Part shown: one piece after another, positions 46,701 through 57,367 of the stretch
Numbering within the stretch: the stretch's first letter is position 1
Layout: every line of letters begins with the position of its first letter
DNA from: Coccinella septempunctata
Lineage: Eukaryota > Arthropoda > Insecta > Coleoptera > Coccinellidae
Assembly: GCF_907165205.1 (NCBI RefSeq)
Contig: NC_058190.1
Location: 38,862,116-38,926,115, forward strand
Reading direction: 5' to 3'
Length of the DNA stretch: 64,000 nucleotides
The notes under the pieces: model-generated
What the model was told of the DNA's origin: nothing
The model's input: only the letters and a program-made list of their open reading frames with translations
Database searches by the model: none
Program-made: the position numbers and the translations under genes

Positions 46701-48900
46701 TCAATAACAAATATATAAATCTATCTCGAACGGTTTTCAAGATAAATGACATAGTAAAAATGAGATTTGTCGGAAAAAGTGGCCTGTGAAAAAAGCACAC
46801 AGATGAGTCATGACCAGTGAGGTATTTCGAAATCAGAAATTCATGTTAATTCAGAATGCGATCGTTCTTCTACCCCAAAACCTCTAGAAAAGCAGATGAA
46901 GAAGTTGTGTGAAAAAAGCAAGCAACATACGTATGAGGGGATCATAGCTGAAGTGAACCATGTAAGCACTTTTGAATTAATTGGTGATAAACAATTTCTA
47001 AGCCATTTATCTCAAAAACTAGGCTGCATGGACTTGGCTCACTTCAGCTATGAACCCCTCATATGTATCATGTAAAATCACGAAATGGCATACTTTGATA
47101 CTTGTAACTCACAAGTGGCAGTTCAAATTTGAAAATTTGAAGACGTAGAACACTCCAAATGAATTCCCATGACATCGACGGCAATCAACTATTCTTCACA
47201 TCCAGTCTAATAGGACTTTTAAATTTTAATTTGAAATGAAAGACAAACATTTTGACATTATAATATTATCCTTCGACTGTACTCGAAATGTATGAGAAAA
47301 AAATAAAAATTTATCTGAGTCGGTGAGTGTTCTAGGCTTTTCTTCTTCTTCTCTCAATTCCATCCATTTTGGATGTCTGAATTTTTTCAAAGTTAACTCA
47401 GAACTGTTTATATACACGCTATTAAAAAAGTTTTCAACACTTTTTGCCCTTACTCAGTTATCTACATTGAGAAACAAAATATACTAAGTGACTTAAGAAG
47501 ACTTAAGAAACATAACACCTACTATCAATGAATTTAGGTATTACAACAATTTTTTATTATGTATTATAATGTGTCTCAAGGTAGGAAGAAAGGGAAATAT
47601 TAATAGTGTTCAACACACCACGATACTCCTAATATGGTCGATTTCTTCTTGAGGTATCTCATGCCAGTCACCTTGCGATTTGTAAGTTTTGTAAGAACAG
47701 ACGATAACACAAAAACCACCCTATAGATGTGGTTATAAAGCTGATCATTTTCTTAGAGTGGCAAAAATATTCCTAGAAATTGTTTCTAATAAATTCATTA
47801 ATAATTGATGTCCTATCTTCTAGTACTCAGTATATACAAAATAACTTGAAGAATCTGATAGATAGAGGTCATATGAATGACATTATAATTTGAACAAAAT
47901 TTCCATGTCCTATTATACTCAAACCATAACTTCTCATTGATAAATCTGATCGGTTGAAATTACTAAAACAAAGAACCTTGAAACTTTGAATTTTTTATTC
48001 AGTCAGATTTTTTGTTGAAACAGCGAGTTTCTTTCAGAAATCCATTTCATCCTCAATATTTATTATCAGACTCATTATTGTTTGGAGAGCAGTATTTATA
48101 TTAATCATTCGTACGTAATTTCAATGCGTTTATCTTAACAACTCTTTACTTGAATTATTAAAGAAAGCTAAAAATTCAATACGGGTTTTCTGTTATATAA
48201 TATTTTCGAATATCTACTGATAAGACTTACCAAATTAAAACAGGAAAATAGCCCTTTCCTAATTTTTCCTATTCGAATAAAAATTCCGAACTAATCTTAT
48301 ATTTATTTATAAATATATTACATATATAAATATACCTGAGGACAAATATTTGACCTGATCCTTCGACTTTTCCTTTTCTACCCTGAAATTGACTCTTTTC
48401 AAGGTTACCTCTTCCAACAGTGAGACTTCAAAATCGAATACGATAAAAAAAAGAGTAGATAATCCATCAAATTTCCAGTTTACACTAACATGAAGCTTTC
48501 GAGAAAAGGGATTGTATCGATGGAAGAAAAATTTCCCTACTTCGAGTTCAATAGGTTTTGAGGGTTGAAGCTCTTTGTGTAATTGAAGTTTTACACATAA
48601 TTAGCAATGATCACGATGAGTGTATTTATTGATGAATTTTATTGTTGGAATATTCTGAAAAAATAGGTAGTTTTTCTTCGGTTGATAAATTGGGTCCCCA
48701 TATTTCAACTAGGTTATTCTTCCCAGGATTAGGCAATTCAATATTTTGAAAAACAAATAAACTGCGAGCAAATACAAGACATATGAAGGAAATGTTTAGC
48801 AGTAACATGTTTTCTCGAAATACTCAAGGTTATGAAGTTATGAACATCGAATATGTGAATTCATAAATTCAACACTCACTTTATCTAATAGGCAATCCAT
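40752..48900 (-). CDS. UGP: UTP-glucose-1-phosphate uridylyltransferase, 6 exons
   Basis: Cytosolic enzyme making UDP-glucose from UTP and glucose-1-phosphate, the donor for glycogen, trehalose and chitin precursors. Exons: 48900-48880, 46373-45954, 45233-45014, 44759-44409, 41772-41363, 40859-40752; sum 1530 nt, 509 residues, the usual length. Exon 2 carries the nucleotide-binding loop KLNGGLGTSMGCHGPKSVI. Exon 3 gives VPLVLMNSFNTDEDT, and the exon 3/4 junction gives PPGHGDFYQSF. Exon 5 has RFLPVKKTSDLLLVMSNLY. The last exon encodes the beta-helix end GTVIIIANHGERIDIPSGAN with ENKIITGNLRILSH. The 7-codon first exon (MDCLLDK) is in phase with a strong GTGAGT donor but is inferred. Intron 1 holds unexplained open stretches; intron 4 holds nested transposons. 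Confidence 0.92.
42287..43179 (-). mobile_element. 5'-truncated non-LTR retrotransposon (RNase H and CCHC end)
   Basis: Flanked by a 13-base direct repeat GGGTATTCTAGTA at 42274-42286 and 43180-43192, the target-site duplication of the insertion into the mariner. On the minus strand it encodes the end of an RNase H domain (LIWIPGHSGFSGNDVSDALA) and, past a further insertion, the C-terminal segment with a CCHC-type motif CRLCLEEDETIEHILCDC. This arrangement (RT, RNase H, CCHC) is typical of I/R1-like LINEs; the clade cannot be settled from this fragment. Only the last approximately 700 bases of the element are present, as expected from incomplete reverse transcription. Confidence 0.9.
42778..42957. 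mobile_element. 180-bp hAT-like MITE inside the LINE
   Basis: Perfect 8-base direct repeat TATCCAGC at 42770-42777 and 42958-42965. The ends CAAGGGCGGATTTAGG and (reverse complement) CAAGCGCGGATCCAGG are 16-base inverted repeats with 3 mismatches. An 8-base duplication is the hAT hallmark. The interior has runs of G/C (GGGGGGGGGCACGGGG). Removing it and one repeat leaves the LINE frame open across the site, so it landed in an intact RNase H/C-terminal reading frame. Confidence 0.92.
45450..45905. mobile_element. MITE-like element in UGP intron 2
   Basis: Left end TACAGGGTGACTCATTTTAA with AAGATCC; right end GGATCTTTTAAAATGGGTCA with CCAGGTA. The inverted repeats are about 26 bases. TA flanks are present. 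About 455 bases, with no transposase frame. Confidence 0.75.
46926..47070. repeat. 145-bp hairpin repeat in UGP intron 1
   Basis: ATACGTATGAGGGGATCATA with GCTGAAGTGAACCATG pairs with CACTTCAGCTATGAACCCCT with CATATGTATC. The arms are about 30 bases with few mismatches and the loop is about 70 bases. It looks like a small MITE or the relic of one. Confidence 0.7.
47226..47400 (-). pseudogene. Unexplained open stretch in UGP intron 1, possible last exon
   Basis: Open frame following a good acceptor (AAAAAATTCAG at 47388-47398 on the + strand complement). It reads HPKWMELREEEEKPRTLTDS, then FFSHTFRVQSKDN, and stops after CLSFISN. Composition is protein-like and unlike the AT-rich surroundings. 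I do not recognise it. Its phase (two bases needed upstream) does not join directly to the open stretch at 48345-48606, so an exon is missing or the gene is dead. Confidence 0.3.
47600..47700 (-). pseudogene. Possible Tc1-like transposase remnant
   Basis: The minus strand reads KSQGDWHEIPQEEIDHIRSI, similar in pattern to the C-terminal W-x-x-IPQE-x-I segment of Tc1-type transposases, followed quickly by stops. It is only about 25 codons, so the call is weak. Confidence 0.25.
48345..48808 (-). pseudogene. Unexplained putative secreted-protein remnant in UGP intron 1
   Basis: Two open stretches in different frames. The first (48808-48626, 60 codons) opens with a plausible signal peptide MLLLNISFICLVFARSLFVF and continues with LPNPGKNNLVEIWGPNL before a stop. 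The second (about 48606-48345) has no Met but reads like a folded domain (ELEVGKFFFHRYNPFSRKLH, then SVNWKFDG) and ends at a GTATAT donor. There is a one-base frame offset and no convincing intron between them. It may be a dead gene, or a real gene whose exons I cannot join. No family was recognised. Confidence 0.35.
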
Positions 48901-51900
48901 TTCTATTTCCTAAACAAACACAAACACTACAGGAGCAAACTGTCTCGGCACGAGTACCTTATAGCATAGGATCTGCGAGTACTGTACTATATTACAGAAT
49001 CCTGAAGTATATCAATCTTGAAAAATACGATTATTATCACCAACCGATATCAGAATTGTATTCATGTTATATGTGGGACTCAATAATATTCATTAAGTTA
49101 TTTTCAAGCGACATATTGCGCTTCAGAATTTAGAAGGTTCATTAAGATGTTGTATTTAGATCTCCGACGATTTTCAGTCTACTTGTGCCATGCTAATTTT
49201 CCTTCTAGGTTAAATGACGGACATTATATGTTTACGCTAGTCATTCATCTATTCAATTCCACTACCTTTTTCGTGCCCTTCAAGGTTGTGCGGAAGCGAT
49301 TAACACTAATTTCAATTTTCGGTCAATTATTTTGCATCATATAACATCTGGCATGATTAGGGAAGACACACTAAGTATTTTATTCTATCCATTTGTTTTT
49401 TCACTTAATGAAACTGAAATCAGAAAAAATCCTGCCTGGTAGAAGATACAGGCTGGCGACCTTTTACAATTAAAAACCGTGATAAGTTACCAAGGCAAGG
49501 CTTCAAAACAGGATGCACAAAAGCTGCACACATTACATAATGCCATAGGATTTGATGAGTTTAAAGTACCTTGTTGAGGTATTCGAATTTTAACTATTCC
49601 AAACTATCCAACCCGAAATTGGAAGAAAAAGTATTTTAAGCGAACCTTGAACCCTTTTCTTCCACGTTCTTATAAAGGCATCTTTGCCATCCTAACACAG
49701 CTCTTCAAAGGTTTATTGAAGCTAGTGAACTGTGATATGCAATAATACTTAATTCAAATTCCCATTACTATGCCTTACATGCAGTTAAATGCGTATTTTT
49801 TCGGAATAAGATAGAACTCATCCAAATGTATCATTTTATCGGAAATCGCATATACCAAACATTCAAGATGGCGGAGTTATCATCTCCCAAAGTCGAATGC
49901 GATTTCGTTAAATTGTTGGGTACGGTTCTGATTCTCACTTCAGTCGCGCGCGCATCTGATTTGTGTAATCAGATGAATCATTAGTACATGACGATTATAA
50001 TTTTGAAATATGCATTTATTCAAATATTGAACTTGACAAGATTCTGGTTTTTGACAAATCCTGAATAAAGTATCGGTAAGTATCATGAAATGGTGGTTAA
50101 AAGTATAGAAGAATTGAGATACGGTATGGAAAGTGCTCGTGAAATTATTCGTGGTCCAAGAGACAATTATTGCAACCGTATTTTTATCATATTTTTTTTT
50201 AGGGTAAGACAGTTCGTACATTATTATACCAAAGGTAAAGCTTTGAACAATTTTTGTAAATGATTTATAAATTCGGACGTCCTAAAAGTTTCAATTCTCG
50301 TCAAAAACATTTCCTATTTTGCAGTATACCTATTTCAAGAATTAAAAGTCGATCCCAAAAACCTGTCATGGATTGGTGCGTTTGAAAAAGTCGAGTCCAC
50401 AAATTCTCTGTAATCTGTGGTCGAGTCATTGCAGTTTGTATTAAAAAAAAAAAACGTAGTAGAGGCGATAGAACATCGACTTCAAATTCGCCTGCATCTC
50501 AAAATATGCGAAGTCGAGTTATGTTGAATGGTTTTGTATTTTTCTGAAGGTCCATCCACGGCACTACTTCGACATATTTTTTCAATGGTTTAATCCTCAT
50601 CCGTCCCACACTAGTTTTTCAACTTTTTGTTTCATTATTTTGTTCAGAAGGTAAACAGCCAAAATTTCGTGGGCATTATAATTTTCTACTACGTACTGGA
50701 TTTCGAAGATTATTGGAAATGATGATCCGAAATGAGAAGGAATTTTGAGAGAAGAAAAAAAATCGAAAAATGCGCAGATGGATTATTTTACACCAATGAA
50801 TCTCCTCGACTTCTAGTAGTTTCCGAAGAAACGTTTCGATAATGGAGGATAGATCTTTTTACTGTTGCTTTGAACACCACAAAAGTGCAAATTCAAATCA
50901 AACTGCCCATTTACTTGTTGACAGTTACATGAAATAAAGAAAAAAAACAACTTGGGAATTGTGATCTGATAAGATTGGACGTTTGAACATCAAACAGGTG
51001 TCTGGAATCTTATTAAATGAAAGTCATGTTTTAGTTGTGGTTATTAGGTAAATAATGAAAAATGCTAACTCATGGGAGAATTTGACTGTCATTCCAAAGC
51101 AGCACTCCTATGTTATTTCTATTGATAATTGATAAGGATAAGATATTTGAAAAAAAAGTGGAACTGATTCTTTTCTTTTCGTCGCCAAAAGATGAAGTCA
51201 ATAAAATACTCAAACAAAATGAACAAATCCCTGAAAAACCCCAAATTTATTCTTGAAATTTTTGTTTCTATTTTAAACATCAACTCATTGTTTTGGATTA
51301 CTCCTCTCAAATGAAGCTCCTGAGATGAAGCTCCATATTCAACTTTTTCCCGATGTACATATAACTAGTTTTTTGTTTTGTCTTGATGCCTTGATGATAA
51401 AATTTGCTGCTTGAAGAGTTTGAAGTTTCATAATTTATGTAATCTCTACTTTCAACATTGTTACCTTCTCCAATTTTGCACTATATTATATTTCGATCAG
51501 ATGTCATACAAAAATACAACTTTATTTAATAATTCTAAAATCAAAAATTTGTAGCTTCAAAAACAAAAAAATGCTAGAAGTTCTCAAATAATCTCAATTT
51601 TGGCTAATATTTCAAAAAGAAGGCTATGGTTTTACCATTCTTTGTTTCTCGGAAAAACGGAAACTATACTCCTGCTTTTCTAGTTTGTTACTTCTTTGAC
51701 TTGAGAATGGTTTTTTATTTTCTACAAAAAATTCTTAGCTGGATCCACTTCATTGTCGAATTCATATGAACAATATTATATTGTAGATGTGTGGGCCCCA
51801 TTAGAAACCGCACTTTCCTATCGGAAACTTATCCACAATATTATTATAAACGCGGACAAACATTTTTCGGACCCTGTCGAGTATATCGAATAATTATATG

Positions 51901-53144
51901 GTCATATCTATTCCCTTAATAGTATTCATCATTTATCTTCATTACACCAGTACACCTGAATGTAAATTATCAGTCATACGATGTTTTAGTACATTGTCAA
52001 ACTGTGAAACAGATTGATATATCGATAGTACTCAAAGGTGCATTTTTACAGGTAAATATTGAATAAAAATTTACTGTCATTGTGTAATATTCATAAAACT
52101 GCTTTTACTATATCCAAAGAAGGATAATGAATATCTTACATTTCCCAGAAATATTTAACCAATCTCGCAACCGTGTGATGATATTCCACTGACGAGAATG
52201 AAAACATTTTTACTGTTATGAGTGTTATGGGATTGATGAATATTTCACGAAACTTGAAGGGAAAATCTCTTTTATTTGACAATTATTCAGATTGCGTAAG
52301 TACTTCTATCGGATCAGCTGTTACAAACTATCTCAATCGAGGCACTATGAGTTAGAGCTTCCTGTTTCCAGCAAAATTGCCAAAATTTGTATTTTGAACA
52401 GACTTTCTACAGACGAATGAATGAAGAATCCCCACCACCGTATCTTCCAACTTACGTAATCAAAATTGACTTCCCAAGATAACATAATTTTATCACCGAA
52501 AATTTGTCATTAGTAAAGAAAATTACCAAATGTACTTTAAACTCATAAATACATGATATTTATTTTTACGATCTTATCTATAAATTCAGCGGATTGTATA
52601 AGGTGACACGACTGATTGTATTCAAAAAACATAAGAGAAGAATTTCCTTTAATGAGGATTGATTCCATGGGAAAATTTTTGTCGCACTCAAATCACAATT
52701 TGACAATTTGAGGAATATGATAATAACAACCACAGAGTAGGTATTAGAAAAAACTTAAGTGATCAAGTGAGAGTGTAATCATGTTTAGTGAAAGATGTAT
52801 ACAATAATTATCGATACCCCTTGGTGAGTAGATTTTAAGTATTATCAAGAAAACTTTCACGGTCAAATAAAGGACGAAAATAAAGGTGAAACAGAGAGAT
52901 AACCTTACTTATCTGAAATATTTATCCACCATTTAGTTGAAATGTTTCATTTACCTTCTTTTCCTCTTCCTGAATGTTCAACATTTCGATTGATTTTCAA
53001 CACTTGTGCACATAGGAAATTAATAAATATTAGTTTTATTTTCAATTCAGAATCAACAAGGCGCTGACTACTGCCCCTGCGCAGACTGAGTTGTTGCCAA
53101 CATTTGGACCTCGAAAAAGTGGAATTCCTTGAATTTCAAATAAT
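48901..53144. other. 4.2-kb divergent spacer between UGP and riboflavin kinase
   Basis: No supported gene. It holds the presumed UGP promoter on the left and the riboflavin kinase promoter on the right (more GC-rich, GGCGCTGACTACTGCCCCTG near 53060). Around 50400 the sequence AAATTCTCTGTAATCTGTGG repeats part of the hairpin at 37860. Near 51600-51680 a stretch is, in reverse, similar to 63330-63400 (GAGAAACAAAGAATGGT), so dispersed repeats are present. Confidence 0.4.
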
Positions 53145-53585
53145 ATGAAGACTTATCTACCACATTTTACCACTGGAATGGTTGTGAAGGGTTTTGGTAG
53201 GGGTTCAAAGCAATTAGGTATCCCAACAGCAAATTTTCCTGAAGAGGTCGTCAATAATCTTCCCGAAGAAATGGAGACAGGGGTGTACTACGGATTTTCC
53301 CAAGTCGACGATGGTCCAGTTTATAAAATGGTCATGAGTATTGGTTGGAATCCCTATTATAAAAACGAAAAGAAATCAATGGAAACTCATATATTGCACA
53401 AATTCGAAGAAGATTTTTATGGCAGATTATTAAAAGTTGTTGTATTAGATTACGTAAGGCCGGAAATGAATTTTAATTCGTTAGATGATCTGATTGATAC
53501 CATAAAATCCGACATTTCAATAGCTGAAAAGAATTTAGATAAGCCAGAGTTCGTAGGGTTTCAAAAGCACGAATTTTTTAGTTGA
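53145..53585 (+). CDS. RFK: Riboflavin kinase, single exon
   Basis: Phosphorylates riboflavin to FMN, the first step of flavin cofactor synthesis, in the cytosol. Full length at 146 residues with no intron. The family motifs are present: G-x-GRGSKQLGIPTANFP (residues 17-31) with the PTAN metal/ATP-binding element, TGVYYGFSQV, the conserved SIGWNPYY, and the catalytic-Glu segment METHILHKFEEDFYGRLLKV. The C-terminus ends FVGFQKHEFFS. The start is the first ATG and gives the usual short lead before the motif. The lack of introns is unusual in this window, but a retrocopy cannot be shown because no poly-A tract or repeats are evident at its ends. Confidence 0.95.
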   Translation: MKTYLPHFTTGMVVKGFGRGSKQLGIPTANFPEEVVNNLPEEMETGVYYGFSQVDDGPVYKMVMSIGWNPYYKNEKKSMETHILHKFEEDFYGRLLKVVVLDYVRPEMNFNSLDDLIDTIKSDISIAEKNLDKPEFVGFQKHEFFS

Positions 53586-54808
53586 GATAATTGATGTAGG
53601 TGTGATATGATAATATTACAGTACAATAGATACAAAACAATTATAATTTGTCCATAGAAAGTCAAGAATAAAAAAAATATCAAATATCCTTCCATACGTA
53701 AATTATTTTATGTACTTTTCGGTTATTCTTTCACATTTCCAGTCAGAATCGAGGACTCTGGACTATAGATTAATAAAAATTCGATATAAAATTAGTACCC
53801 TACGAAAAGCGGATGTTAAGATGTTTCGTTATCACTAATATTTTACTTTTTCTATGAATCATTTATGACACTTTTTTATTACAATATATAATTTGTGTAG
53901 TTTATAATTATGTTATATAATCTCAGTCTATTATTATTATTGAAATATGTTCATAACATATTATAAAGAAAGTAGTGAAAGGGATTATGAATTTTATATT
54001 GAAACCTTTAGTTTACATACACTATGCATTTAACTCGACTTAATATAACTTGATGGAGATTATTATACACTAACCGACTTCAAAATATAATTTCAACGAA
54101 GTTTTGTTGTACTTATTGCATTATAGAAATTACACCTTCGAATCAGGAACAGGCCGAAGCCAAATTTTTTATGTGGGGGAATCATCGACATTTTTCCAAC
54201 TGCTTTGAAATTTTTTCAACTCCGTTCAACATTGAGGGGGGATCGTTCAACCCCCCAACCCCACCGTAGGCCCGTCCCTGCTTAAAATTCAACAATACTA
54301 TGAATAAATGATCTATCTATGAAATCTGAATGAAATCAATCAAGAATCTTGAAAAAAATATTATGGGGATGAAAAATGAGTAAATCATAATTATCACGAC
54401 GCTTGCAGAAATACTTTTTTATGCCGAAAGTAACAAGATTATATGCGCTTGTATAGACTTGTGGATACATAAAATTATTAATATTATTTATCTTCAATAA
54501 ATTTAAATGTTTCGTTTTCGCTTCGTTTTTCGCTTTTAAATTCAGTGGTTATCAGAGATATATTCTATATCTCTGGTGGTTATAGTCTATGGTTCGTAGA
54601 AATCATGGAGAAGATAAAAGAAAAAGAGGAGAAATATCTATGATGAAAACATAACCAAAGAGTTATCTTTGACATAACCAAACATTTTTTGAATGTTCTG
54701 TGCACAGAATCCATTCGACGTATGGATGTTTAATAAATAATTAATAAATAAATAAATTCACCTGATATCTAGAGAAGGGTTCTAGTAATTATTTATTCAT
54801 AACTTAAA
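53586..54808. other. RFK 3' UTR and promoter region of TMEM147
   Basis: An AATAAA at 53667-53672 is the likely RFK polyadenylation signal. A hairpin CAGAGATATA / TATATCTCTG lies at 54554-54576. A TTAATAAATAAATAAATTCA run lies at 54741. No gene seen. Confidence 0.45.
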
Positions 54809-55633
54809 ATGACGCTCTATCACTTCGGAAATTGCGTAGCGTTAATATATGTTCCATATTACCTAACATATAAGTACGCTGGATTGTAAGTTCACTTATT
54901 ATTTCAGTAGATTCCTCCAGATGAAATTTTCACCACAAATTAATTAACTCTTTGAGTATTACAGATCCGAATATGGGGCATTCTGGAAGTGCTTCCAAGC
55001 TGGAGGAATTTATATGTGTACACAATTGGTTAAAATGCTAATACTTGCAACATTCTTTCCGGATAATATTTTAGAAACCAGTGGGGATTACTTTGGGGTT
55101 AGTTATGAATGTGAATGTGGCCGGAATATTTATACTTTGTGTGAAAATTTATATTGCAGGAATTTCTGAAGGCAACGGTGGATTTGGGGGATTTGATAGG
55201 ACTTTATATAGTTTTGATGGGAATTCCTGGTAAGAGTCATAGTAAAGTTCTAACAGCTGGTATGGGTTGGGCAGTTGCTGAAGTAATTCTGACTCGAGCA
55301 TTATTTTTGTGGGTTGGAGCAAGAGGAGCTGAGTTTGATTGGAAATATATCCGAAAATGTTTAGAGTCAAACATCAGTTTGGTGAATTACCTCAATATAA
55401 CAACATTAATTTGGCTGTGGTCACGACATGATCTCAAAGTAAACTTGAAACCACTGATTTCTGCTTTATTACTCATGTTGTCTTATAAATCTTTGGCGAT
55501 TGATATTTTACTACAAAGTTTGATGATGGGCCCATGGATTATATTACTCATCAAAGGAGCATTCACTCTAGTGGTAGGATCTGTGACATTGATTGTTTAT
55601 GCTGCCTTAACTCGAGATATGGGAGTTTATTGA
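54809..55633 (+). CDS. Transmembrane protein 147 homologue, 3 exons
   Basis: Multi-pass ER membrane protein; the mammalian TMEM147 is a component of the ribosome-translocon back-of-Sec61 (NOMO/nicalin) complex. Exons 54809-54885, 54965-55097, 55160-55633; sum 684 nt, 227 residues (human 224). The N-terminus MTLYHFGNCVALIYVPYYLT and then SEYGAFWKCFQAGGIYMCTQ are characteristic. Exon 3 has GLYIVLMGIPGKSHSKVLTA and GMGWAVAEVILTRALFLWVG, and further hydrophobic helices to the end DMGVY. Several segments of about 20 hydrophobic residues fit 7 membrane spans. The second donor is the weaker GTTAGT. Convergent with mRpL45 (405-base gap). Confidence 0.92.
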
Positions 55634-56038
55634 GACTGTTATTTATTTAGTTCTATATTTCAGTTTCAAATCTGCTCAATATTTGGTTTTTGTTATCTCT
55701 TTCGATTTATAGAGAGATTTCAAACAAGTGCAGATTATTTTGTACAAATAATTGATTAATTAGTAAGGAAATGTTCAATTTCTAATATAATTGTACCTCA
55801 TATAATGAATTTACGGTTGATCTTCATTGATAGAATTACTTTTTTGGAATAGAAATTTATTCTGTTACTTTTGATCATTGAATCAGAATAAATAAATAAA
55901 ATAAAAGAAGGATTTCTTTTGTATTGTGTTTCAATATTAAATTAATACTCCATCACAAAAGTGGGGGCAAAACAAAGTGGATATAGATGAAGAGAAGAAT
56001 CACTCTATTTATTCAGAAAATTCAAATACATGGTTACA
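55634..56038. other. Convergent 3' spacer, TMEM147 and mRpL45
   Basis: Only 3' UTR sequence is expected. AATAAATAAATAAAA near 55888-55902 can serve as polyadenylation signal for TMEM147. Nothing else seen. Confidence 0.45.
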
Positions 56039-57367
56039 TCAAGCCGACACTACATTATCAGGTTTTCCTTCAATTTTTGGAGGTTGCTCATCAAGTAAAA
56101 CCTTTTCGCCAACACTGTCTTTAGCTGTTATATCTTCCACAATTGGCTCTTTAGGTTTAATGAAAGTAATTTTTGCGGGCTCTTTAGGTGGCAACCAGTC
56201 AGGTATAATCTTTGCATGTACCCTCCATAAACCATACTCATTAGATAAATGTTTTTCAAACACTATATACTCTAATACATCCTTTGCCAAAATTTCACTA
56301 CCATGCATTAACCTGCCAAATCGATCGTAAATTGCAAGACACTGAAAAATTTCAAAAATTTTTGTAGGCGATTGACATTACCTATTAGATAATAAATATG
56401 TATCTGCAATTATATTAAGCTGATCACTATTATGATACACAGTAATTATTGAATGAAAGTTTATTCAAATATCATACCTGCTTACTATGAAACCTGACTG
56501 TTATTTGGCAGAAAATATTTTCCTTGGTGATAACATCTGTCCACCTAGCATGAACAATATATGGTAGTTCTACATTTTCCAAAAACTTCCATCTAATTGT
56601 TTTGCTTTCTAGATTATGTGTCACTTCAGGATAAGCTTTTTCTGTAACATATTTCTGAATTTCATCCAGGTCTTGACTAACCATACATTCATGCATTTTT
56701 TTATATATAGCTTCAGCCTCCTTCAAAAACCGAGGTGAATCAAAATCTTCGTCAAATTGTCTCACTTTTCTGATGGCCATCATTGTTTTTGACTTCTTCT
56801 CAAGGAATTGTAACTTTTGTTTTGCACCCTTCAATAAGAGACATGTTAATGGTTCATTCAATAAATATGTAAGATTATACTAAGTAATAAGTTTCATTAA
56901 ATGAACCAAAAACATAGTAGTCCACCAAGACATTAGTATTACGATAAAATCACCTGTGCTGTTATGGGAGATACTTTGCCATCCCCTTCTGGTGGTACAT
57001 ATGGTTCAAAAACACCGCCAGTACAACTGACAAACATAGATGTCTCCCTGTATGGTGCTCTAGGTAGTATACCCCTTTCCTTTAATCTCGATCTAACTTC
57101 TTCTTCACTAATGCTATCAAGATCCTCCCTGAAGTTCGGAAGATCCACCTTAATAACTTTTGCTCTCCTCATCCATTTAAATTTTGGATCCCAATGTTTC
57201 TGTCTACTGAAACGAACTGTTTCTTTTATATTGTTGGTCAGAGGAATAAGAAGGCCGGCTTGTTTTTCCTAAAAGTTTATAGTCTTATTGGAAAACCTAT
57301 TTGAAGCTATCTTTATTTGGACCTTGAGGAGTTTTAAGGTGAGAATATTCGACACTCTGAAAGCCAT
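56039..57367 (-). CDS. mRpL45: Mitochondrial ribosomal protein L45, 4 exons
   Basis: Large-subunit mitoribosome protein at the exit tunnel, with a Tim44-like fold, anchoring the ribosome to the inner membrane. Exons: 57367-57323, 57268-56954, 56828-56478, 56341-56039; sum 1014 nt, 337 residues. The N-terminus MAFRVSNILTLKLLK looks like a mitochondrial presequence; this exon uses a GTCCAA donor and is inferred. Exon 2 has RQKHWDPKFKWMRRAKVIKV. Exon 3 has YPEVTHNL and RWKFLENVELPYIVHARWTD, plus ITVRFHSKQ. Exon 4 opens CLAIYDRFGRLMHGSEILAK, then DVLEYIVFEKHL, the best conserved part of the family. The C-terminal tail is Pro/Glu-rich. Confidence 0.92.

Larger units (their letters stand above)
46374..48879 (-). 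other. UGP intron 1 with unexplained coding-like stretches
   Basis: 2.5-kb intron. It contains a hairpin repeat (46926-47070), a possible Tc1-like remnant near 47610-47690, and three open, codon-like stretches on the same strand as UGP (48808-48626, about 48606-48345, 47398-47226). These are listed separately or as findings. Confidence 0.5.
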
